Source: Lentzea californiensis (lineage in GTDB: Bacteria > Actinomycetota > Actinomycetes > Mycobacteriales > Pseudonocardiaceae). Taken from it: a stretch of DNA of 64,000 nucleotides. A program made the position numbers and the translations under genes. Under the pieces are notes generated by a model. That model worked only from the letters and a program-made list of their open reading frames with translations, was not told the DNA's origin and did not search any database. The stretch covers positions 23,488-87,487 of the forward strand of contig NZ_JANBBE010000021.1 of assembly GCF_024648825.1 (NCBI RefSeq), read 5' to 3'. Positions 14,749 through 23,738 of this stretch are shown one piece after another (positions within the stretch are counted from its first letter, which is position 1; every line of letters starts with the position of its first letter).

Positions 14749-16866
14749 TCAGCCCAGGCGGCAGGCCGACAGGATGATCTCCTGGCCGAGCAGTGTGCGG
14801 ACCCGGACGGCGTTCTGGATCAGCTGGCCGTTCGGTCCGGTCGCGGTCTCGTTGAGGTGCACGGTCGCGACACCGGGGATGCCGACGGTGGCGGGGCCGG
14901 TGCCGATGGGCTGGCCGTTGAGGGTGCCCACCTTCGACGAGCCGGTGACGCCGTTGGCGTCGCTCTCACACTTGGCCTCGATGGCGTTGAGCTTGATCAC
15001 CCCACCGAGCAGTGACGCTCCCTCCACCCGTGCGGAGGCCACGGTGCGGCCGGTGTTCGCGTCGAGGGTGCAGTCGGCGTGCAGGGCGTTCACCGACGCC
15101 AGGCCTAGGACGTTGACCGCGGTGACGGTCTTGTCCTCGTTGGGCGGGCACTGGGCGTGCGGGGTCTTGGCGACGGTGATCAGGCCGGTGGCGCCCAGTG
15201 CCCACGCCTCGCCGCGCAGGTAGACGACGACCTTCGCGACCGCGGTGGCGGCGGCGCCGTCATCGTCGGTCACGGTGACCAGGACGTTGTGCGCGCCCAG
15301 GGCGGTGAACGTGCGTGAGCCGGTGCAGGTGCCGCTGCCGGCGCCCTGGGCGACGGTGCCGTTCACGACCGGGGAACCGTCGTCGAAGTTGAACGTGCAG
15401 GTGTGCTTGTCGTTGGTGGCGATGTCGGTGAACGGCGCGGTGAAGCTGACCGTCGTGCCACGGGTGACGAGCGTCTTGTCCGCGTTCAGCGTGGCCTGCG
15501 GGGCGACGTTGGACAGCGTGAGCGTGGTGGTGGCGACGACGGGCGGGTTGAGGCCGTCGTTCGCGGTCAGCTTGAGTTCCCACACGCCGTCATCGGTGCA
15601 CTTGACCGTCGTGGTCTGCGCGGCGGCGTCGCCGAACGAGCAGGTCGCGCCCGCGTCCACCCCGGACTGCGGGGTCGCGGTCCACGCCGTGCCCAGCGAC
15701 GGGCCGTCGGGGTCGGTCACCAGGCCGGCCAGGCCGACGTCGGTGCCTTCCTGGCCCGCGTACGGGCCGCCGGGCTTGACCACGGGCGGGGCGTTGACCT
15801 CGACCGTGACGCACTCGGTCACGTCACCGGCTCCGCCGCCGTCGGTGCCGCGTGCGGTGACGCACAGCTGGTGGGTGCCCGGGGCCAGTGCCGGGGTGTC
15901 GACGGTGTAGTCGACGGTCGCGGGGCCGTCCTGCGGGAGGGCCGGTGTGATGGAGGTGATCGGGAGGTCCGCGCCGCCGTCGACCTTCAGCGTCAGCTGC
16001 GTGAGCTTGGAGGCGATGACACCGGGCACGACGTCGGGCAGCTGGGAGACGTCCGGGACCTCGGTGCAGGTGCCGCCGGTGGTCTCGGCGATCTTGCGCA
16101 GCGAGTCCGGGCCGATGTCGCAGCCGGAGCCGTCGGACACGGCGAAGGTGAAGATCTTGATGCCCGCGTTGACGGCCTGCTGCAGGGCGGCGTCCACGGA
16201 GCCGCTGCCGGCGCCGTCGGACAGGAACACCATCAGTTTGCGCTGCTGCGGGGCCACGACGGCCGAGGCGAGGCCCGCGTTCAGGCCTCCGGCGAAGTTG
16301 GTGCCGGTGGGGACGTTGTGGTTGGTGAACAGGTTGACGCCGCCGATGCGGGCGCTGCTCAGTGCCTCGACGACGTCGGTGGTGCCGTTGCCGTTGGCGT
16401 CGTCGGCGGGTGCGACGACCTTCTGCTCGCCCGCTGCCGGGCTGACGTCGACGGTCGCGCCGGACGAGCCGAACACCGCGCCGCCGGCGCTGCCGACGAC
16501 GGTGTTCGCGACCGCGGCCTTCGCGTGCAGGGCCTCGACGGCGGCGACCTCGCAGTCGAGGACCGTGTTGAGCTGGCCGTCGCCGTTCTGGTCGCCACCG
16601 CAGCCCGCGGCCACGCCGGCGGCGGTGGAGCCGGACACGTCCACGACGTAGGTCAGCGCGGTGTCGACGACCGCGGCACCGGTACCGATGGTGGCCTTGC
16701 CGGTGACGGTGACCGGTCCCGGTACGACGACGGCGTTGTTCGCCGGGGCGGTGATGGTGACGCCGATGCTGGTGCCGCCGGGCAGGTTGCCGGTGGCCGC
16801 GTGCGCAGGGATGGCGAGTGCCACGGTGGCCGCTAGGGCGGCACCGACCGTGATGCTGGGTCTCAT
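14749..16866 (-). CDS. Secreted vWA and PKD domain protein
   Basis: The 705-residue exported protein has a Sec signal peptide (about 1-23, ending AIPAHA), an Ig-like segment, and a von Willebrand A domain (about 65-285) with the MIDAS motif VDVSGS and an inserted Ca-binding-like DQNGDGQLN. Two PKD-type repeats follow (about 355-455 with PPVVKPGGPYAGQEGTDVGL, and 455-550). The last ~155 residues form a cysteine-containing beta domain resembling the choice-of-anchor P type. No LPXTG or C-terminal transmembrane helix is present, so it is released or held non-covalently. It probably binds surface ligands with metal dependence. It is divergent from the SARP-type regulator. Confidence 0.8.
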   Translation of the reverse strand: MRPSITVGAALAATVALAIPAHAATGNLPGGTSIGVTITAPANNAVVVPGPVTVTGKATIGTGAAVVDTALTYVVDVSGSTAAGVAAGCGGDQNGDGQLNTVLDCEVAAVEALHAKAAVANTVVGSAGGAVFGSSGATVDVSPAAGEQKVVAPADDANGNGTTDVVEALSSARIGGVNLFTNHNVPTGTNFAGGLNAGLASAVVAPQQRKLMVFLSDGAGSGSVDAALQQAVNAGIKIFTFAVSDGSGCDIGPDSLRKIAETTGGTCTEVPDVSQLPDVVPGVIASKLTQLTLKVDGGADLPITSITPALPQDGPATVDYTVDTPALAPGTHQLCVTARGTDGGGAGDVTECVTVEVNAPPVVKPGGPYAGQEGTDVGLAGLVTDPDGPSLGTAWTATPQSGVDAGATCSFGDAAAQTTTVKCTDDGVWELKLTANDGLNPPVVATTTLTLSNVAPQATLNADKTLVTRGTTVSFTAPFTDIATNDKHTCTFNFDDGSPVVNGTVAQGAGSGTCTGSRTFTALGAHNVLVTVTDDDGAAATAVAKVVVYLRGEAWALGATGLITVAKTPHAQCPPNEDKTVTAVNVLGLASVNALHADCTLDANTGRTVASARVEGASLLGGVIKLNAIEAKCESDANGVTGSSKVGTLNGQPIGTGPATVGIPGVATVHLNETATGPNGQLIQNAVRVRTLLGQEIILSACRLG

Positions 16867-17026
16867 GCTTCTCCGCTCGATGGTGTGGTCCCCGACCGAA
16901 CGGAAGGAGACCGCACGGGGCGGCGCGGATACGCCCGGTCACCGGAATGCATCGATAGTCGACCTATTCAGAGCAGTGCCGGGTTCGGGCCTCGTAGGTC
17001 CCCCGGCTCGGGAACAATCAGCTCCT

Positions 17027-19759
17027 GTGAGGTTCGGGGTGCTCGGTGCGGTGCTGGTCGACGGTGTGGAGGTCGCGGCGCCGCGGCAGCGTGCGCTGCT
17101 GGCGATGCTCGTGCTCGGCGCTGGGCGGATCGTGGGGCACGACCAGCTGATCGGCGGCTTGTACGCCGCCCCTCCCGCCGGGGCGGCCAACGCCCTGCAG
17201 TCGCAGATCTCGCGGTTGCGCCGCGCGGTGCCGGGGCTGGTGGTCGAGCACCACCCGGCGGGCTACCGGCTGCTCGCCGCGGCGTCCGAGGTGGATCACC
17301 TGCACTGCGCCGAGCTGCTCGCCGCCGGACGGGCCGCGCAAGCGCTCGAGTTGTGGCGCGGACCGGCGCTGGCGGACGTCGACGCGCCGTTCGTGCAGGT
17401 GGCACGGCAGCACCTGACCGAAGTGCTCATCACCTGCACTCTGTCCGGCGGGACCACCGCACAGCTGCGGGACCTGCTCGCACAGCACCCGTTGCGGGAA
17501 GACCTGCGGGCGGCACTGATGCGGTCGCTGCACCACGACGGCCACCAGAGCGAGGCGCTGGAGGTGTTCGCGCGAGGCCGGGAACTGCTGGCCGGCGAGC
17601 TCGGCGTCGATCCCTCCCCCGCGCTCGCCGCCGCGCACCTGGAGGTGCTGCGGGCCCGGGCACCGCACCGGGGCGTGCCCGCGCAGCTCACCAGCTTCGT
17701 GGGCCGCGACGAGGACCTGCGGCGGGTGTCGAAGTGGCTGCGCGACAACCGGCTCGTCACGCTCATCGGCCCCGGCGGCACCGGCAAGACGCGGCTCGCC
17801 GTCGAGGTCGCGCACCGCGAACCGGGCGAGGTGGCGTTCGTCGACCTCAGCGCCACCACCGACGTCGCCCGCGCCCTGCTCGACGGCCTCGGGGTGCGCG
17901 AGGCCGGGTTGCTGGCGGCGGGACCGGTCGGGGTCGAGGACCGGCTGCGGGCGGCGCTCGCGGCACGCGACGTCGTGCTGGTCGTGGACAACTGCGAACA
18001 CGTCGTCGACGACGCCGCCCGCGTGCTCGGCGCCGTCCTGTCCTCGTGCCCGGGCGTGCGGGTGCTGGCCACCAGCCGGGAACCGCTCGGCATCACCGGT
18101 GAGACGCTGAGCCCGGTCGCCGCGCTGGACGATGACGCCGCCACCCGGCTGTTCCTGGACCGGGCGCAGGCCGTGAAACCCGGCTTCCGCGCCGACCTGG
18201 ATGTGGTCGCCGAGGTGTGCAGCAGGCTGGACGGGATCGCGCTGGCGATCGAGCTCGCCGCCGCCCGCGTCCGCACCCTGCCGCTGACCGAGATCACCGC
18301 GCGCCTGGACGACCGGTTCCGGTTGCTGTCGAAGGGAAGCCGTACCGCGGCGCCTCGCCACCGCACGCTGCACGCCGTCGTGGAGTGGAGCTGGGACCTG
18401 CTCACCGGCGCCGAACGCGACCTCGCCGCCCGCTTCACCGTGTTCTCCGGCGGCGCCCGTCTCGACGCCGTCACCGCGGTGTGCGAGTCCGATGTGGACA
18501 CGCTGACGTCGTTGGCGGACAAGTCACTCGTCGAGGTCGTCGACGACCGCTACCGGATGCTCGACACCATCCGCGCGTTCTGCGCCGCCCACGCCCCGGA
18601 CCTCGCAGCACAGCACGCGCGCTGGTTCCTGCGCGAGGCGCAACAGGCCGAACCGCACCTGCGCGCCCACGGCCAGATCCAGTGGCTCGCCCGGCTCGCC
18701 GCCGAGCACGACAACCTCGTCGCCGCCGTCACCTGGGCCACCCGCCACAACGTGCCCCTCGCACTGGAACTCGTCGCGGCGCTCGCCACCTACTACTGGT
18801 TCCGCGGTCTGCGCACCGAGGCCGCCCAGCAGGCCGACGCCGTGCTGCACGCGTGCGGCGAGACCCCGCCGCACGGCCGCGAGCAGGAGTACGCGCTGTG
18901 CCTGCTGATCGCCTGGCCCGTCGCGACCGGCGACCAGAGCGCCCGCGTCCGCCAGGCCGACGCGCTGATGGAAGGGCTCCTCGACCCGCCGCGCTACCCG
19001 ATCATGACCATGATGTGGGGCATGGCGCTGGGCGCGCCGGACGGCGACTCCGAGGTGTGGCACCGCCGCAACCGGCTGCTCGGCGCCGACCCGTGGAGCG
19101 CCGCGCTCGCGTTGGTCGGCGACGGTCTCGTGGCACGCATGGCGGGCGATCCGGTGACGGGCGCCGACCTGCTCGTGCGAGCCGCGGAGGCGTTCACGCG
19201 GGTCGGTGACCGCTGGGGCGCGGCACTGGCGTTCAACCAGCTCGGCGAGATCGCCCTGACGCGAGGCGACGCCGCGGGCGCCCTGGCCCACGTCGAACGG
19301 GGCCGAAGCCTGCTCGACGAGCTCGGCGCCACCGAGGACACCGCCGAAGCCGTCATCGGCCGCGCCCAGGCCACCCTGCTCGCCGGCGACCTCGACACCG
19401 CACGCACCGACTTCACCCTCGCGCTCACCCTCGCCCGGCGTGCCGGAGCACTCGTGGTGCAGGCCGGAGCCCACCTGGGGCTGGCCGGCGTCGCTCGCGT
19501 CGCCGGTGACCACGCGACCGCCCGGCAGGAGTGCGACCGGGCGTGGGAGCGGTGTCCCGGCGGCTGGTACGGGCCCGACCAGATGCGCTGCCACATCGCC
19601 CTGGAACGAGGCCGCGTCGCGAAGGCCGAAGGCGATCCCGTCGAGGCCCGCCGGCACTTCGAGGAGGCACTGCGCCGGGCCGAGGGGCAGCGCGACCTCG
19701 TAACCGAGACCGCCGTGCGCGCGGAACTCGACGCCCTGCCCGTGACCTGCGCGACCTGA
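17027..19759 (+). CDS. SARP/AfsR-type regulator with BTAD, NB-ARC and TPR domains
   Basis: This 910-residue signal-transduction ATPase regulator starts with a short winged-helix DNA-binding domain (about 1-70, VRFGVLGAVLVDG to ISRLRRAVPG). A bacterial transcriptional activation domain (about 75-205) and an NB-ARC ATPase follow, the latter with Walker A GPGGTGKTR near residue 248, Walker B VLVVDNCEHV and the sensor TSREPLGI. A C-terminal tetratricopeptide region (about 545-900) completes it. The family activates secondary-metabolite or stress genes after nucleotide-driven assembly. GTG 17027 matches the family N-terminus; upstream frame is a shadow. The divergent vWA gene is a plausible target. 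The 3' end overlaps the long convergent frame at 19425-20441. Confidence 0.88.
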   Translation: MRFGVLGAVLVDGVEVAAPRQRALLAMLVLGAGRIVGHDQLIGGLYAAPPAGAANALQSQISRLRRAVPGLVVEHHPAGYRLLAAASEVDHLHCAELLAAGRAAQALELWRGPALADVDAPFVQVARQHLTEVLITCTLSGGTTAQLRDLLAQHPLREDLRAALMRSLHHDGHQSEALEVFARGRELLAGELGVDPSPALAAAHLEVLRARAPHRGVPAQLTSFVGRDEDLRRVSKWLRDNRLVTLIGPGGTGKTRLAVEVAHREPGEVAFVDLSATTDVARALLDGLGVREAGLLAAGPVGVEDRLRAALAARDVVLVVDNCEHVVDDAARVLGAVLSSCPGVRVLATSREPLGITGETLSPVAALDDDAATRLFLDRAQAVKPGFRADLDVVAEVCSRLDGIALAIELAAARVRTLPLTEITARLDDRFRLLSKGSRTAAPRHRTLHAVVEWSWDLLTGAERDLAARFTVFSGGARLDAVTAVCESDVDTLTSLADKSLVEVVDDRYRMLDTIRAFCAAHAPDLAAQHARWFLREAQQAEPHLRAHGQIQWLARLAAEHDNLVAAVTWATRHNVPLALELVAALATYYWFRGLRTEAAQQADAVLHACGETPPHGREQEYALCLLIAWPVATGDQSARVRQADALMEGLLDPPRYPIMTMMWGMALGAPDGDSEVWHRRNRLLGADPWSAALALVGDGLVARMAGDPVTGADLLVRAAEAFTRVGDRWGAALAFNQLGEIALTRGDAAGALAHVERGRSLLDELGATEDTAEAVIGRAQATLLAGDLDTARTDFTLALTLARRAGALVVQAGAHLGLAGVARVAGDHATARQECDRAWERCPGGWYGPDQMRCHIALERGRVAKAEGDPVEARRHFEEALRRAEGQRDLVTETAVRAELDALPVTCAT

Positions 19760-20441
19760 TCCGCCGCCACCACAGCCACGCCGGCAGCCCGCGGTGCGCG
19801 ACGAACGTCCACAGGTCGTCCTCGGCCACCTCGTCGGGGTGGCGGCGCAGCACCTCCAGGCACTCCCGCGACACCACCCCGTGGATGCGGGCCACGTGCG
19901 CCAGCGCCGTCGCGCCCTGGCGGCGGACCTCGAGGCGGTTGTGGTCCAGCGCGCGGGCCACCCGCCGCGACGCCACCAGCGGGTCCGGGTGCGACAGGGC
20001 CAGGCCGATCACCGCCACCCCGACCATGTCCTCACCCCGGTCGAACGCCGCGTCGACCTCCTCCGGGCGGGCGATGCCCATCAGCGCCGAGTAGTCGTGC
20101 CAGTTCACGCCCTCACCGCGCGTCGCCCGGTCCAGCAGGAACCGCTGCCTGCCGTCGGAGCGTTCCCCGGTGTGCTCGAAGTCCGCGGCCAGGTACCGCC
20201 ACACCGCGGCGGTGTCGGCCCGTGAGGTCGAGGCCAGGATCCGGCACAGCTCCAGCACGTGCTCCGGATCGCTCGCCTGCGCGAGCTCACCCAGGACGCC
20301 GGGCGGGCGGCCCAGGTCCTGCCACGCCAGCCGCGCCAGCGCCGGCACCTCGTGCACCGCCACCCAGCCGTCGGCGCCGCCCCGCCCGATCTCGGCAGGC
20401 GTCAGCGCGGCCCGGTGCCGGGCGTGTTCGAGCGGGATCAC
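19425..20441 (-). CDS. HEAT-repeat-like hypothetical protein, run-on 3' end
   Basis: GTG 20441 lies two bases after the stop of the ABC ATPase gene, so it is the last gene of the transporter operon. The first ~230 residues are helical, with paired-helix repeats such as DPLVASRRVARALDHNRLEVRRQGATALAHVARIHG split across residues 165-200, typical of HEAT-like scaffolds. After DDLWTFVAHRGLPAWLWWRRI (split near residue 230) the sequence turns into Arg/Pro-rich composition antisense to the end of the SARP gene, overlapping it by about 335 bases. The original stop was probably lost, so the true end is near 19750. Function unknown. Confidence 0.5.
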   Translation of the reverse strand: MIPLEHARHRAALTPAEIGRGGADGWVAVHEVPALARLAWQDLGRPPGVLGELAQASDPEHVLELCRILASTSRADTAAVWRYLAADFEHTGERSDGRQRFLLDRATRGEGVNWHDYSALMGIARPEEVDAAFDRGEDMVGVAVIGLALSHPDPLVASRRVARALDHNRLEVRRQGATALAHVARIHGVVSRECLEVLRRHPDEVAEDDLWTFVAHRGLPAWLWWRRIRSRRSRAGRRVPRARRSRLRGRAAPRPGAVPPRSAGGPRRDRLRPSRRGLVPGRCGSASGRARTSRRDTAPTPGRTPAGRSRGHRRRERRRPAPGGLRPAPRVLRHAGRG

Positions 20442-20443
20442 GC

Positions 20444-21967
20444 TCAGACCTGCGGCACCGCGCGCAGCAGGGCGCGCGTGTAGTCGTGAGACGGGGTGAG
20501 GAGGACTTGTTCCACTGAGCCTTGTTCCACGATTTTCCCCTGATGCATCACCGCGACCCGGTCGGCGATCTGCCACGCCAGCCCTAGGTCGTGCGTGATG
20601 ATCAATGAAGCAAGGCCCAGTTCCCGGCGCAACCGGAGCAGCAGCGCCACGATCTCGCCTCGCACCGAGGCGTCCAGGGACGCGACGGGCTCGTCGGCCA
20701 CCAGCAGACGGGGCCGCAGCACCAGCGCCCCGGCGATCACCACCCGCTGCTGCTGACCCCCGGACAGCTCGTGCGGCAGCGACTCCAGGTACAGGCTCGC
20801 CGGACGCAGCTCAGCGCGTTCCACAGCGGCCGTGACCTGCGCTTCCTGGTCGTCGGCCAGGCCGTGCACGCGCAGTCCCTCGGCGACCGCGTCGAACACC
20901 GTGTGCCGCGGGTTGAGCGCGCTGGACGGATCTTGCAGCACCAGCTGCACCTGCCGCCGGAAGGCCTTGAGCGCCTTGCCCGAGCGGGCCACCTCCGCGC
21001 CGTCGAAGATCACCCGACCGGAGGACGGCTTCCGCAGCCCCATTATGGTACGAGCCAGTGTCGTTTTGCCGGAGCCGGACTGGCCGACCAGTGCCACGAT
21101 CTCGCCCCGCCCGATCGTCAGGTCCACCCCGTCGACCGCGCGGGTGCGCCCGTAGTCGACCACCAGATCCCGCACCTGCAGCAACGGCTCCGGTGCCGGT
21201 GCGGGATCGGCCCAGCGGTGCGCCGGATCGCCGATCACCGGGAACGCCGCCGTCAGCGCCGCGGTGTGCGGGTGCCGCGGGTTCGCGATCACCTCACGGG
21301 TGCGGCCGCGTTCGACCAGCTCACCGCGATGCATCACCGCGAGGTCGTCACAGGTCTCGGCGAGCACCGACAGGTCGTGGCTGATCATCAGCAACCCGAG
21401 GTCCTGCTCGGCCACCAGGCGTTTGAGCACCGCCAGCACCTGAGCCTGCACCACCACGTCCAGTGCGGTCGTCGGCTCGTCCGCGATCACCAGGCGCGGC
21501 CCGCACGCCAGCGCCATCGCGATCATCACCCGCTGCCGCTGCCCGCCCGAGAGCTCGTGCGGGTACGCCCGCGCCTTCTCCCGCGGCAGCTCCACCTGCT
21601 CCAGCAGCTCGGTCACACTGCCCCGGGTGCCGTGCAGCCGCATCGGCTCGGCGATCTGGTCACCGACGCGGCGCACGGGGTTGAGCGAGTGCATCGCGCC
21701 CTGGAACACGATCGACGCCGACGCCCACCGCACCGCCCGCAGCCGGCCCCACGACATCGTCCGCACGTCGTCGCCGTCGAGCAGGATCTCGCCCTCGACG
21801 CGCGCGGTCCTGGGCAGCAGCCGCAGCACCGACATCGCCACGGTCGACTTGCCCGACCCCGACTCACCGGCCAGCCCGAGCGTCTGACCCGGCGCGAGCG
21901 TCAGGTCCACCTCGCTCACGACGCGTTTCGGTCCGTAGTGGACGGAGAGGTTCTTCAACTCCAGCAC
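20444..21967 (-). CDS. Peptide ABC transporter, fused double ATP-binding protein (DppD-DppF type)
   Basis: The 507-residue protein holds two complete ABC domains in tandem. The first (about 1-240) has Walker A GESGSGKST, signature LSGGQRQRV and Walker B LVIADEPT. The second (about 255-505) has GQSGSGKTT, LSGGQQQRV and LLVADEPV. This is the DppD/OppD-OppF-like arrangement that energises dipeptide or oligopeptide importers, fused in one chain as is frequent in actinomycetes. GTG 21967 is chosen because GAAGAGG lies seven bases upstream. It overlaps or abuts the permease gene and precedes the HEAT-like gene. Confidence 0.9.
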   Translation of the reverse strand: MLELKNLSVHYGPKRVVSEVDLTLAPGQTLGLAGESGSGKSTVAMSVLRLLPRTARVEGEILLDGDDVRTMSWGRLRAVRWASASIVFQGAMHSLNPVRRVGDQIAEPMRLHGTRGSVTELLEQVELPREKARAYPHELSGGQRQRVMIAMALACGPRLVIADEPTTALDVVVQAQVLAVLKRLVAEQDLGLLMISHDLSVLAETCDDLAVMHRGELVERGRTREVIANPRHPHTAALTAAFPVIGDPAHRWADPAPAPEPLLQVRDLVVDYGRTRAVDGVDLTIGRGEIVALVGQSGSGKTTLARTIMGLRKPSSGRVIFDGAEVARSGKALKAFRRQVQLVLQDPSSALNPRHTVFDAVAEGLRVHGLADDQEAQVTAAVERAELRPASLYLESLPHELSGGQQQRVVIAGALVLRPRLLVADEPVASLDASVRGEIVALLLRLRRELGLASLIITHDLGLAWQIADRVAVMHQGKIVEQGSVEQVLLTPSHDYTRALLRAVPQV

Positions 21968-21972
21968 CGGGT

Positions 21973-22791
21973 TCACCTCTTCGGCGTCACAACGGCTTCG
22001 AGCGCCCGCCCGACGAGCGTGAACGCCAGCACCACGACCACGATCGCCAGCCCCGGCGGCAGCAGGTACCACCACGCCTGCTGAGGCACCGCCCCGTGCA
22101 GCTGGGCCTGGTGCAGCATCGCGCCCCACGAGATCCGCGTCGGATCCCCCAGCCCCAGGAACGCCAGCGTCGACTCGGCCACGATCGCCGACGCCACCGC
22201 CAGCGTCGCGTTGACCAGCACCAGCGGCACCACCGACGGCACCACGTGCCGTGCGATGACATGGCCGTGGCCGCCGCCGAGCGCCCGTGCGCGTTCCACG
22301 AACGGCCGGGCCTCGATCGTCAGCGTCTGCGCCCGCACCATCCGTGCCGTCGACGGCCAGCTCGTCAGACCGATCGCCAGCACGATCGTGCCCAGCCCGC
22401 GCGGCAGCACCGTCGACAGCGCGATCGCCAGCACCAGCGCCGGCAGCACCAGGAAGAAGTCCGTGACCCGCAGCAACGTCCCCGCCAGCAGACCACCGAA
22501 GTGACCGCTCACGATCCCGACGAGCGTGCCGATGCCGACCGACAGGACCGCCGCCGTCAGCCCGACGAACAACGACGTCCCCGTGCCCTGCGCCATCAGC
22601 AACGCCACCGACCGCCCCGTGTGGTCGGTGCCCAGCCAATGCCCGGCGCCGGGCGGCTGCCACGCCTGCGCCGTCACCCGCGTGACGTCCAGCGAGTCCG
22701 CGTCGATCAGCAGCGGCGCGACCAGCGCCACCAGCGCCGCCACCGCGAGGACCCCGGCGCCCGCCAGGCCCGTCCTGCCCATCCTGTTCAT
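21973..22791 (-). CDS. Peptide ABC transporter permease (DppC type)
   Basis: This 272-residue inner-membrane permease has an N-terminal helix, a periplasmic segment (HWLGTDHTGRSV, the DppC-family GTD-x-x-GRD-like motif) and five further helices. The cytoplasmic EAA-type loop that docks the ATPase reads EARALGGGHGHVIARHVVP-like (VERARALGGGHGHVIARHV). The ATG at 22789-22791 overlaps the DppB stop as ATGA, implying translational coupling. It is part of the importer operon running 25496 to 19.4 kb. Confidence 0.9.
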   Translation of the reverse strand: MNRMGRTGLAGAGVLAVAALVALVAPLLIDADSLDVTRVTAQAWQPPGAGHWLGTDHTGRSVALLMAQGTGTSLFVGLTAAVLSVGIGTLVGIVSGHFGGLLAGTLLRVTDFFLVLPALVLAIALSTVLPRGLGTIVLAIGLTSWPSTARMVRAQTLTIEARPFVERARALGGGHGHVIARHVVPSVVPLVLVNATLAVASAIVAESTLAFLGLGDPTRISWGAMLHQAQLHGAVPQQAWWYLLPPGLAIVVVVLAFTLVGRALEAVVTPKR

Positions 22792-23738
22792 ACGACCTTC
22801 ACCCGTGGATCCAGGACCCCGTGCAGCAGGTCGGCCAGCAGGTTCATCACCACGACCGCGCCCGCCGTCACCACCAGCAACCCCTGCAGCAGGAAGTAGT
22901 CCGGCCCGGTCAGCGCGTCGTAGAACAACAGCCCCAGACCCGGCCAGGAGAACACCGTCTCCGTCGTGATCGCCCCGGCCACCACCAGCCCGAAGCGCAG
23001 GAACACCAGCGTGATCGCCGGCAGCACCGCGTTCGGCACGGCGTGGCGGCGCCGCACCAGGTCGTCGCGCAGACCCTTGGCGCGCGCCGTCGTCAGGTAG
23101 GGGGCGTGCATCTCCTCCAGCAACGACGACCGCATCACCAGCGCGTACTCCGCGCACACCACCGCGACCAGCGTCACCGACGGCAGCACCAGGTGGTGGC
23201 CCACGTCCAGGGCCTGCGAGACGAAGTCCGGCGCCGTGTCGGTGTCGCGCATGCCCCGCGACGGGAACAGGTCTCCCGTCACCATCATCAGCAGCATGCC
23301 CAGCCAGAACGTCGGCACCGCCCACAACGTCAGCGACACCCCCGTCGTGACCTTGTCGAACACCGAGTCCCGGCGCCACGCCGCCCGCACCCCCAGCCAC
23401 AGCCCCAGCAGCACCGCGATCAGCGTCGCCGTGCCCACCAGCAGCAGCGTCGGCCCCAGCCGTTCCAGGATGACGTCGGAGACCGGGCGGCGGAACGTGA
23501 ACGACGTGCCCAGGTCACCCTGCAGCAGCGAGGTGAAGTAGCTCCAGAACTGCTCGTGCAGCGGACGGTCCAGGCCGAACTGCGCGCGCAGCTCGGCCTG
23601 CATCGCCGCCGTGCTCGGACGACCGCGCGTCATCGAGACCACCGGGTCGCCGGGCACCACCCGGAACAGGAAGAAGCCCAGCACCGCCACCATCAGCAAG
23701 CTGAGCGCGGCACCACCGAACCGACCGGCCAGCCGCAC
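22788..23738 (-). CDS. Peptide ABC transporter permease (DppB type)
   Basis: The 316-residue permease has about six transmembrane helices and the DppB hallmarks FFLFRVVPGDPV near the N-terminus, LRAQFGLDRPLHEQFWSYF, and the coupling loop TARAKGLRDDLVRRRHAV-PNA. The C-terminal part ends LHGVLDPRVKV, as in DppB proteins (DPR). It starts with GTG 23738 immediately after the TAA of the binding-protein gene and overlaps the DppC start by four bases. It forms the channel together with DppC. Confidence 0.9.
   Translation of the reverse strand: MRLAGRFGGAALSLLMVAVLGFFLFRVVPGDPVVSMTRGRPSTAAMQAELRAQFGLDRPLHEQFWSYFTSLLQGDLGTSFTFRRPVSDVILERLGPTLLLVGTATLIAVLLGLWLGVRAAWRRDSVFDKVTTGVSLTLWAVPTFWLGMLLMMVTGDLFPSRGMRDTDTAPDFVSQALDVGHHLVLPSVTLVAVVCAEYALVMRSSLLEEMHAPYLTTARAKGLRDDLVRRRHAVPNAVLPAITLVFLRFGLVVAGAITTETVFSWPGLGLLFYDALTGPDYFLLQGLLVVTAGAVVVMNLLADLLHGVLDPRVKVV

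Noticed and set aside
15403..16836. 477-codon plus-strand frame antisense to the vWA gene
   Set aside because: Shadow frame; the minus-strand gene has a signal peptide and clear domains.
17027..19759. SARP and LAL regulators as signs of an antibiotic biosynthetic cluster
   Set aside because: No PKS, NRPS, terpene synthase, RiPP enzymes or carrier proteins occur in the window.
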